Shown: positions 1 to 4,776 of the stretch, piece by piece | Position numbering within the stretch: the stretch's first letter is position 1 | How the letters are laid out: the number at the start of each line of letters is the position of its first letter | Assembly (NCBI GenBank): GCA_036496265.1 | Contig: DASXLL010000006.1 | Span: 1 to 5,763 of the forward strand | From: CAYLLN01 sp036496265 | GTDB taxonomy: Bacteria; Planctomycetota; Planctomycetia; Pirellulales; Pirellulaceae | DNA length: 5,763 nucleotides | Direction: 5' to 3' | Notes under the pieces: model-generated | The model's input: only the letters and a program-made list of their open reading frames with translations | The model's database searches: none | What the model was told of the DNA's origin: nothing | Program-made: the position numbers and the translations under genes

Positions 1-101
1 TCCTCTCTCGCGCTCGCCGCAGCCGACTTTCGACAATGCCCTTCGCAGCGCGGGAGTACCATTACCAACGCCGCCAAAGATCCGTTGAGGACAAGGTCGT
101 C

Positions 102-383
102 ATGTTCTGTTTCACGATCCGAGACTTGCTATTAGCAATCGCAGCATTCGGCTTAGCACTGGGCTGGTACCTAGAGCGTACTCATCACGCATCAACCCGC
201 GAGCAGCTTCAAGGCTTGATTGGGACACTTGAGAATGTTGGTGTCGAAATGGAAGTCTCGTCAGACCATGTGTACGTTAAGGGCAATTCCTTTGAATCGT
301 ACACGAGCCTGAGCAAGCATGACCCAAAGACGCCGCCGAAGATTCTCGGTGCTAAACCGGCCCAATCATCTGACGAAAACTGA
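102..383 (+). CDS. Small single-helix membrane protein, function unknown
   Basis: This 93-residue protein is not recognised as a named family. It opens with MFCFTIRDLLLAIAAFGLAL and then GWYLER, a short cytoplasmic stretch, one hydrophobic helix (about residues 8-21) and a charged exit. Many small planctomycete proteins begin with this FTIRDLL box. After the helix, residues 31-45 (REQLQGLIGTLENVG) could form a short amphipathic or coiled helix; the C-terminus is polar and lysine/proline-rich. The ATG at 102 is preferred because the membrane box starts there and GAGG (87-90) and AAGG (93-96) lie upstream. An in-frame ATG at 36 would add 22 basic residues (AAREYHYQRRQRS) that do not resemble this protein type. 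The gene is less GC-rich than its neighbours. It has no partner gene here. The reading frame is likely real; the function is unknown. Confidence 0.6.
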   Translation: MFCFTIRDLLLAIAAFGLALGWYLERTHHASTREQLQGLIGTLENVGVEMEVSSDHVYVKGNSFESYTSLSKHDPKTPPKILGAKPAQSSDEN

Positions 384-441
384 TCGGTATTGTTTAAGGT
401 TTAAGCAGGTCCACTTAATCCCATTATCAGCCTGAGAGATA

Positions 442-461
442 CGATATAATTGTACATATCG
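442..461 (+). promoter_or_regulatory. Orphan TATAAT in a short palindrome
   Basis: A perfect -10 hexamer, TATAAT, occurs at 445-450 inside an inverted repeat (CGATAT at 442-447 and ATATCG at 456-461). No acceptable -35 hexamer lies 16-18 bases upstream, where the bases are around CATTAT. No clear gene follows for about 400 bases. It may be an operator-like palindrome, a promoter of an unseen short RNA, or chance in a locally AT-rich patch. Confidence 0.2.
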
Positions 462-720
462 AACCAAGAACAGCGGATTTGCAATTCCATCTCCCGCGCT
501 AACACGCCACCTCATGTTAGCCCCTTACCGAAAATGTTAGTCGCCCCAACCTCCCGCCCCACATCAACTTGCAAAAAACCGCTAACGCTGCCCCCAAAAA
601 CTTTTTTGGCCAAATGTTAGCGCAACCCCAACACCAATTCACCCTCTCGCCGCACTTTCAAACCAATTATTTCCCACATCCCAACTGTCCAAAATATCTT
701 GTGCATCTCGTTCGTGTTCT

Positions 721-769
721 CGTGCCCAGGGTCCTCCCTGGCCACGCACTAACCCGAGGCTCCGCCTCG
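721..769. repeat. Two-hairpin palindromic repeat
   Basis: Two hairpins stand side by side. The first pairs 721-731 with 736-746 around a TCCT loop, giving an 11-position stem with a single C/C mismatch at 725/742. The second pairs CGAGGC (755-760) with GCCTCG (764-769) around TCC. They are joined by CACTAACC-type spacer. From memory, the layout (CGT-CCCA stem, short CA-rich link, second G/C stem with a CTCCG-like loop) resembles a dispersed double-hairpin repeat seen in many bacteria. Membership here is inferred. It lies 38 nt or more from any confident gene end. Confidence 0.55.
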
Positions 770-840
770 CCAACGATCCTCCACTCCACACGTCGCAGAC
801 TAAAGAAACGCTAAAGTTTAATCACCTGCCAACTGAACAG

Positions 841-931
841 GGATGAAAAGGGGACGCGGGGATGAAAAGGGGGATGAAAAGGGGACGCGAGTCGAATTGT
901 TAACGACTCGCGTCTTTCGCGTCCCCTTTTC
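841..931. repeat. REP/REPIN-like cluster of GATGAAAAGGGGACGCG units
   Basis: The 12-mer GATGAAAAGGGG occurs three times in direct order at 842-853, 861-872 and 873-884. The first and third continue into GACGCG. The third copy runs on into GACGCGAGTCG (884-894), which pairs perfectly with CGACTCGCGTC (904-914) across a 9-base loop. A further inverted copy, CGCGTCCCCTTTTC, follows at 918-931. Units starting AAAAGGGGAC are typical of REP sequences mobilised by TnpA-REP (RAYT) transposases, and inverted pairs of them form REPINs. No such transposase lies in the window, so this would be a non-autonomous copy. Confidence 0.6.
884..914 (-). terminator. Possible rpiB terminator within the repeat
   Basis: Read on the minus strand, the transcript leaving rpiB meets the perfect 11-bp stem GACGCGAGTCG/CGACTCGCGTC about 48 bases past the stop codon, followed directly by CCCCTTTTC. 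The stem is strong but the U run is short and starts after four Cs, so intrinsic termination would be imperfect. It is formed entirely by the REP-like element. Confidence 0.35.
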
Positions 932-962
932 CTGCTGCCCAGGCGTTGTCGTGCCAGCAGTG

Positions 963-1391
963 TTAGGCGTCCAGCTTTGCGATTCGCCGCTCGTGCCGGC
1001 CGCCTTCGAAGGGCGTGGCGAGCCAGATATCGACGATGCGGAGGGCTTCGGGTTCGGTGATGAGCCGCTCGCCGATCGAAATCATGTTGGCGTTGTTGTG
1101 CAGGCGGCCGAGGCGGGCGGTTTCTTCGTTCCAGCACAAGGCGCAGCGGACGCCGTGGACGCGATTCGCGGCGATGGCCTCACCGTTGCCGGAGCCGCCG
1201 AGCACGATGCCGCGCTCGCACTCGCCGGCTGCCACCGCCTCCGCAGCCGGGCGGATGAAGTCCGGGTAATCGACCGGGGCCTCGGAGTTGGTGCCGAAGT
1301 CTTTCACGTCGTGCCCCAGCTCGGTGAGCCGCTTGGCGATTGCAGTCTTGTAACGAAAACCTGCGTGATCCGAAGCTAATGCGATTCGCAT
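963..1391 (-). CDS. rpiB: Ribose-5-phosphate isomerase B (Glu-type)
   Basis: This enzyme interconverts ribose 5-phosphate and ribulose 5-phosphate in the cytoplasmic non-oxidative pentose phosphate pathway. The 142-residue product covers the whole LacAB_rpiB fold: SDHAG (7-11) at the N-terminus, D41-Y42-P43, the anion-hole loop GGSGNGEAIAANR (65-77), H98-N99-N100 (ring-opening His region), GERL (107-110), and R132-H133 and R136 as phosphate ligands. The Cys base of E. coli RpiB (CGTGIG loop) is replaced by Gly65, while Glu71 occupies the place of the catalytic Glu of the mycobacterial enzyme (GGSGNGEQ). Activity is therefore expected to use Glu71. The ATG at 1391 begins MRIALASDHAG, the family start; an upstream GTG at 1514 would add 41 low-complexity residues. 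The Shine-Dalgarno site is weak. The gene stands alone. Confidence 0.93.
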   Translation of the reverse strand: MRIALASDHAGFRYKTAIAKRLTELGHDVKDFGTNSEAPVDYPDFIRPAAEAVAAGECERGIVLGGSGNGEAIAANRVHGVRCALCWNEETARLGRLHNNANMISIGERLITEPEALRIVDIWLATPFEGGRHERRIAKLDA

Positions 1392-1481
1392 ATCGTCACG
1401 TCCGAAAAAGTCTAAGCGCCCGCCAGTCGTCTCAGGGCCAGGGCGAAAACGTCGGTCCGGGCCAGGCAGGCAACGACCATC

Positions 1482-1510
1482 AGTATCGTCTGGTGGATTC
1501 GGACTGAAAA
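1482..1510 (-). promoter_or_regulatory. Weak promoter candidate for rpiB
   Basis: On the minus strand, TTTTCA (1510-1505) and GATACT (1487-1482) are separated by 17 bases. Each matches the housekeeping sigma consensus at four of six positions. Transcription would start near 1475, giving a leader of about 84 bases before the rpiB ATG. The match is modest and planctomycete promoters are poorly described, so this is only a candidate. The G-rich tandem repeat begins 10 bases upstream of the -35 box. Confidence 0.2.
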
Positions 1511-1520
1511 CCACGCAGCC

Positions 1521-1596
1521 GGGGACTTGGGGTTCGGGGTTCGGGGTTAGGGGTTCGGGGATCGGGGATCGGTCGGGGTTTGGGGATCGAGGGTTC
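1521..1596. repeat. 7-bp G-rich tandem repeat (GGGGTTC/GGGGATC)
   Basis: From 1529 the + strand reads as heptamers in register: GGGGTTC, GGGGTTC, GGGGTTA, GGGGTTC, GGGGATC, GGGGATC, then a shortened GGTC, followed by GGGGTTT, GGGGATC and GAGGGTTC. GGGGACTT at 1521 looks like a decayed first unit. Many runs of four Gs with 3-base loops could fold into G-quadruplexes on the + strand. A further G-rich patch follows at 1611-1629. The tract lies upstream of rpiB, on the side of its putative promoter. Confidence 0.8.
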
Positions 1597-1664
1597 GCGG
1601 GCCTGGAATTGGGGGGCGGGGGGAGTGGGCGTTTAGCGTGAGGGAAAGTGCCGGGGCTGTTATG

Positions 1665-1694
1665 CTGCGGCGAGATTTAGGCACCCCGCCGCAG
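1665..1694. repeat. 8-bp inverted repeat next to the half REP
   Basis: CTGCGGCG (1665-1672) and CGCCGCAG (1687-1694) are perfectly complementary around a 14-base loop. The structure ends four bases before the lone GACTCGCGTCCCCTTTT unit. It has no U run, so it is not a convincing intrinsic terminator. Confidence 0.4.
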
Positions 1695-1698
1695 AAAT

Positions 1699-1715
1699 GA
1701 CTCGCGTCCCCTTTT
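1699..1715. repeat. Solitary half-unit of the REP-like repeat
   Basis: GACTCGCGTCCCCTTTT is an exact 17-base reverse complement of positions 877-893 in the REP-like cluster. It is a single copy without an inverted partner. It sits about 770 bases from the main cluster, so rpiB and the G-rich tract lie between two members. An ATG at 1697 opens a frame through it (MTRVPFF...) that joins the downstream gene; this is likely an artefact. Confidence 0.6.
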
Positions 1716-1797
1716 TCTGCCTGTTAGCGGCTGAGCACAGTCCGTTTGCAATGGCCATAGCGACTGTTCGTGCGGCGGCGGCATTGTTGGCCGTTAA

Positions 1798-1983
1798 AGT
1801 ACCTGGTGGCCGATACAAATTGCCGAGGAAGAATGGCTTTGCTGGCTGCGCGAGCGCCGCGTGGACGCGGCGGTTAAATGGGGCGAGCGGGCGGAGCTGT
1901 TGGCCGCAAGGGACTGCCGATTACTCAATCAGGCGAGGCGACAGTCGCATGTGGCGAGCGTTTTTCTTGGCGGTCGGCATTAG
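1798..1983 (+). pseudogene. Protein-like open frame without a start; possible remnant
   Basis: Between a TAA at 1795-1797 and a TAG at 1981-1983, this frame stays open for 61 codons. Its product contains IAEEEWLCWLRERRVDAAVK followed by WGERAELLAARDCRLLNQ and ARRQSHVASVFLGGRH, a helical, charged composition that looks more natural than the other frames here. There is no ATG; the only plausible start is a GTG at 1861 with no clear ribosome binding site, which would give 40 residues. It overlaps the first 35 bases of the next gene. I do not recognise the family. It could be a decayed 3' end of an old gene, a frameshifted gene continuing from another frame upstream, or chance in high-GC DNA. Confidence 0.3.
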
Positions 1984-2212
1984 CATGTGCATCGTGGGGG
2001 CCGAATGTTTGGCCGTGGAACGATTTGAATTGGCCGGCGAGGACGTTTTCGAAGACACTCCCGCCGGGCCGGCGACGCTATTCGGCTCCTCGCCGCCGCC
2101 GCCGCTCGCGCCCAGTCGTGATATCGAGCCGCCGGAATGGGCACCGTGGAGTTTTCTATCCGCGGGCGCGGTTATTATTCTCTACGCGCTGACGATTAAC
2201 CGGGGCGGGTGA
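1949..2212 (+). CDS. Small two-helix membrane protein (PPEWAPWS type), function unknown
   Basis: The 87-residue product has a hydrophobic N-terminal helix (MWRAFFLAVGISMCIVGAEC, about residues 4-23), an acidic and Pro-rich middle (about 24-62, including SSPPPP), and a second helix beginning at PPEWAPWSFLSAGAVIILYA (61-80) and ending in Asn-Arg-Gly-Gly. From memory, short proteins with this N-terminal style and a PPEWAPWS-like box recur in planctomycetes; no function is known to me. The ATG at 1949 is chosen because the conserved-looking protein starts there and GAGG (1935-1938) lies 10 bases upstream. The longer frame from 1697 would add 84 residues passing through repeat DNA. It converges with the large membrane gene, with 59 bases between the stops. 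Confidence 0.7.
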   Translation: MWRAFFLAVGISMCIVGAECLAVERFELAGEDVFEDTPAGPATLFGSSPPPPLAPSRDIEPPEWAPWSFLSAGAVIILYALTINRGG

Positions 2213-2220
2213 TGGCGAGC

Positions 2221-2264
2221 GGGAGGCCGTAAGCCGGCTTCGCCCGCGCAGGGCTTCGCCTCCC
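2221..2264. terminator. Palindromic element between convergent genes, possible bidirectional terminator
   Basis: An outer 7-bp stem pairs GGGAGGC (2221-2227) with GCCTCCC (2258-2264). Inside it lie the perfect palindrome AAGCCGGCTT (2231-2240) and two direct copies of GGCTTCGCC (2236-2244 and 2252-2260). It nearly fills the 59-base gap between two converging stop codons, the expected place for a shared terminator. It has no U run on either side, so Rho-independent termination is uncertain; it may also be a dispersed repeat. Confidence 0.4.
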
Positions 2265-2271
2265 AAAACGA

Positions 2272-4524
2272 TTAGCGGAGGACTTGGAAGAGGTTGTGGT
2301 AGCGGTCGGTCCAGAGCGGAATGCGGCGTGCTTTTTGAAAATTGGCGGGCATTTCGACCAGGAGCTCAGGTGTTTGGTCGAGGAATTGACGGTCCGTCGT
2401 GAGCAGGGCGTAGTAGGTCCGTTCAATCATTGAATCGGGAACGCGGGGCAGGTAAATCCGCGTGATGCCGAAGCCGTGCTCGTCGGCCAGGCCTTTCACG
2501 ACGGGATAAAGATCGAGGTAGGAGTTTGTGATATGGGCGGCGAGAATCCCGCCGGGCTTGAGGTGCTGCTTGTAAAGGTCGAAGGCTTCGGTCGTTAGCA
2601 GGTGGGTCGGGATGGCGTCGCCGCTGAAGGCATCGAGCACGAGCACGTCGAATTCGTTGCCCTTGCCGCCGGCGCCGCGGAGCTCCTGTTCGAGCTTGAG
2701 GCGGGCGTCGCCAAGGACGACATCGATCTCGGCGGGACAATCGCTCAGATAGTGAAAGTAGTCGCGGGCGATCTTGGTTACGTCGGGATTGATCTCGTAC
2801 ATGCGGAGATAATCGCCGGGGCGGCCGTAAGCGGCGATTGTACCGGCTCCGAGTCCGACGACGCCGATGCGGCAGGGGCCTTGCTTCAGTTTGTAGTTCA
2901 GGGCCACGCCGCAACCGGATTGACTGCTGTAGTAAGCGATTTCTGTCGTATGGCGACGCGCGGGGTCGGTGTATTCGTATCCGTGGGGGATATGGCCGCT
3001 GCGAAACATGAGGTGTTCCCAGCGCGGGTCGTTCCGCGACGAATGCTCGACGCTGACAACGCCGAAGAAGGAACGCGCGCGGTGCAGCACGACGCGATCC
3101 GCGTTGGGATCGACGCTCAAATCGGCCAGGATTTGCCAGTTGGCGATGATGAGTAGCGCGGCGGCTGTGGCGACTGCTGAAATGATTTGTGATCCGCGGC
3201 CAAGGCGCTTGGCCCAGAGCCACAAGAAGCAGCCGGCGACGAGAGTGGCGGCGAGAATCGCCAGGGGCAGCTCGAAAAATGTGGTGAACAGATGCGGCGC
3301 GGCGAGATTAACCAAGATGCCGCCGAGCGCGCCGCCGAGCGACATGCTGAGGAAGTAGCTGGTGAGCTGTTTTGGCCCCGGCTTGAGCGCGGCGAGTTCG
3401 CAGTGGCAGATGAGGCAAACGAGCAGCAGCGCCGAGAAGTATACGGTGCATTCAGAGACCCAGCCGGTAAGGTCGATTTCGTTCGCTTCGCTGAGGCGGA
3501 GCGTGCTGTTCACCAAGTCGCTGATGTCCGATGACAAATTACTGAAGCCGGCCACGCCGACGAGCAGCACGATCGCTGCAATGGTGCAAATGAGGCGGCT
3601 GTACCAGCGAGGGTGATCGAAGGCGATGATGAAGGAGAGCAAATAGAAGCTGAGGGGGATGATCCAGAGGAGCGGCACCGTGGCGACGTTCTGGCAGACT
3701 TCGTTCGTGACGGCGAGGAACATCACGGACGCCAGCGCCGGGAGGCCGATCCAGGCGAGACGCAGCCAGAAGCTGATCGCGGGCTGAGCGGTGGCGGATT
3801 TTTCAGCGGCGGCGACGAGCTTTGTTTGCGTCGGCCGCGATTGGGCCTGGCGGGCCTGGTAGGTCCACCAGGCGCAGAACGAGCAGCAGAGGGCGAATAC
3901 TGCGAAGCCGATGGACCACATCCGAGCCTGATCGCGGGAGTCCCAAAGCACTTCGAAGACGAACGGATAGGTCAATAGCGCGAGCAGCGAGCCGACATTG
4001 GAAAGGGCAAAAAGGCGGTACGGCGAGGCGCCGTGGAAGGCATCGCTAAACCATTTTTGCAAGAGCGGCCCGGTCGAAGAGAGCGCGAAGTAGGGCACGC
4101 CGACGGTAGCACCCAGCAGCAGCAAGATTTTGAGGAGCGGCGATTGTTCGTCGCCCGTCGGCTTGAGCGATTCGCTGGGTGAGATCTGGGTATAAAGCGT
4201 TAACGCAGCGGCGGCGGATAAGAGCGCGAGATGCAGCACGAATTGGCCGCGGGCGGACAAGTATGTGCTTGTTAAGTGGGCGTATAGATAGCCTCCGAAG
4301 AGCACGATCTGAAAGAAGAGCATCGCGGCGGTCCAGACGGCCGGGCTGCCGCCGAACCAGGGCAGGATGAACTTACTGATCAGGGGCTGAACCTGAAACA
4401 GCAAAAATGCGCTGGTGAAGATCGTGATGGCGTAGGCGGCGATTACTGCTGAGCCGCCTTGCCCGGCAACTGGTCGGCGCGCGGCGGGAATCGGCGGCGC
4501 GGGCGCGGTGGCAACGTCGTTCAC
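2272..4524 (-). CDS. Membrane-anchored spermidine-synthase-like protein (fused MFS/spermidine synthase family)
   Basis: The 750-residue protein has a multi-pass membrane half and a cytoplasmic Rossmann-fold half. About 12-13 hydrophobic segments lie between residues 27 and 465. These include LLFQVQPLISKFILPWFGGS (41-60), and PLLWIIPLSFYLLSFIIAF (284-302), a hallmark of this family. The C-terminal domain shows the SAM-type nucleotide loop GVVGLGAGT (554-562), the ribose-binding acidic residue in YEINP (E577), GDAR (605-608), LDAFSGDAIPTHLLT (630-644) with D631 at the place of the spermidine synthase catalytic Asp, and the end WTDRYHNLFQVL (738-749). The true substrate is unproven; aminopropyl transfer is inferred from the fold only. 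The GTG at 4524 is supported by AAGGA (4536-4532), 7 bases upstream. No polyamine gene (speA, speD) is adjacent. Confidence 0.88.
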   Translation of the reverse strand: MNDVATAPAPPIPAARRPVAGQGGSAVIAAYAITIFTSAFLLFQVQPLISKFILPWFGGSPAVWTAAMLFFQIVLFGGYLYAHLTSTYLSARGQFVLHLALLSAAAALTLYTQISPSESLKPTGDEQSPLLKILLLLGATVGVPYFALSSTGPLLQKWFSDAFHGASPYRLFALSNVGSLLALLTYPFVFEVLWDSRDQARMWSIGFAVFALCCSFCAWWTYQARQAQSRPTQTKLVAAAEKSATAQPAISFWLRLAWIGLPALASVMFLAVTNEVCQNVATVPLLWIIPLSFYLLSFIIAFDHPRWYSRLICTIAAIVLLVGVAGFSNLSSDISDLVNSTLRLSEANEIDLTGWVSECTVYFSALLLVCLICHCELAALKPGPKQLTSYFLSMSLGGALGGILVNLAAPHLFTTFFELPLAILAATLVAGCFLWLWAKRLGRGSQIISAVATAAALLIIANWQILADLSVDPNADRVVLHRARSFFGVVSVEHSSRNDPRWEHLMFRSGHIPHGYEYTDPARRHTTEIAYYSSQSGCGVALNYKLKQGPCRIGVVGLGAGTIAAYGRPGDYLRMYEINPDVTKIARDYFHYLSDCPAEIDVVLGDARLKLEQELRGAGGKGNEFDVLVLDAFSGDAIPTHLLTTEAFDLYKQHLKPGGILAAHITNSYLDLYPVVKGLADEHGFGITRIYLPRVPDSMIERTYYALLTTDRQFLDQTPELLVEMPANFQKARRIPLWTDRYHNLFQVLR

Positions 4525-4531
4525 AATGGAG

Positions 4532-4536
4532 TCCTT
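4532..4536 (-). promoter_or_regulatory. Shine-Dalgarno site fixing a GTG start
   Basis: AAGGA on the minus strand lies 7 bases before the GTG at 4524-4522. This spacing and match favour the GTG as start of the 750-residue protein. It is the best ribosome binding site in the window. Confidence 0.6.
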
Positions 4537-4560
4537 AGGGCAATCTGCAGAAGGCGAATC

Positions 4561-4618
4561 TGGAAGGGCGAAGCTCCTGCTTAGCCGTATGTGGCTCGGC
4601 GGGAACCTCGCCCTCCCA
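4561..4618 (-). repeat. Long imperfect hairpin in the mRNA leader of the large membrane gene
   Basis: Positions 4561-4586 and 4593-4618 form a 26-position imperfect palindrome around a 6-base loop. Twenty positions are Watson-Crick pairs. On the minus-strand RNA three of the six mismatches become G-U pairs, giving 23 of 26; on the + strand they would be A-C mismatches. The structure ends 36 bases before the GTG start, leaving the ribosome binding site free. It has no U run, so it does not look like an attenuator. GGGCGA/TCGCCC arms with CTC-rich segments resemble, from memory, repeats dispersed in Pirellulales genomes. Confidence 0.6.
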
Positions 4619-4629
4619 TTGGAGTTTTC

Positions 4630-4657
4630 ACTATATCGACACGTCGGCTAGGGGCAA
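4630..4657 (-). promoter_or_regulatory. Promoter candidate for the spermidine-synthase-like gene
   Basis: On the minus strand, TTGCCC (4657-4652) and TATAGT (4635-4630) are separated by 16 bases; the -10 matches consensus at five of six positions and the -35 at four of six. Transcription would start near 4624, making a leader of about 100 bases that opens almost at once into the long hairpin. Confidence 0.4.
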
Positions 4658-4706
4658 AAAGTTCGCCGCTGGCGCAAGCAAAAACGCGGCCGTTCGCGCC
4701 CGAATA

Positions 4707-4735
4707 TTGTGATTGGGCCGAGTTTGCCGTAGGCT
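4707..4735 (+). promoter_or_regulatory. Promoter candidate for the LamG gene
   Basis: TTGTGA (4707-4712) and TAGGCT (4730-4735) are spaced by 17 bases on the + strand, each a partial match to the housekeeping consensus. A start near 4742 would give a leader of about 35 bases. No good Shine-Dalgarno site precedes the ATG at 4777. It is arranged back-to-back with the minus-strand promoter candidate. Confidence 0.25.
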
Positions 4736-4776
4736 AAAGGCTCCCCGCCGTTCGACTTACCTACCTTATCGTGCCC

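Larger units (their letters stand above)
384..840. other. Gene-poor intergenic stretch with palindromes
   Basis: No convincing gene is seen on either strand. A TTG-started frame at 569-814 exists, but its product (many Pro, His and Asn residues, basic end) looks non-coding and it runs through the two-hairpin repeat. The + strand from about 480 to 720 is markedly A/C-rich with little G. It contains a TATAAT hexamer, three ATGTTAG heptamers, a weak CCAAAAA/TTTTTGG inverted repeat (594-609), and the strong palindromes at 721-769. Confidence 0.6.

Noticed and set aside
569..814. TTG-started 81-residue + frame
   Set aside because: It has biased Pro/His/Asn-rich composition, no ribosome binding site, and runs through the double-hairpin repeat. 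No protein family features are visible.
843..1379. 178-residue + frame opposite rpiB
   Set aside because: It is an antisense shadow of a clearly recognisable RpiB and begins inside the REP-like repeats (repeated KRGRGDEKGDEKG).
1392..1514. 41-residue N-terminal extension of RpiB from a GTG at 1514
   Set aside because: RpiB proteins start at the MRIALASDHAG-like strand. The extension is Pro/Gly/Arg-rich, low complexity, and overlaps the promoter candidate.
1521..1629. CRISPR array
   Set aside because: The units are 7 bp, contiguous and without unique spacers, so this is a simple tandem repeat.
2602..3156. 184-residue + frame antisense to the large membrane gene, and other + frames between 2969 and 4370
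   Set aside because: These are antisense shadows of a conserved gene with intact motifs. None has its own motifs or convincing start.
2423..3223. 266-residue minus frame inside the large membrane gene
   Set aside because: It is a +1 shadow of the spermidine-synthase-like coding region, with Arg/Pro-rich composition typical of a high-GC off-frame.
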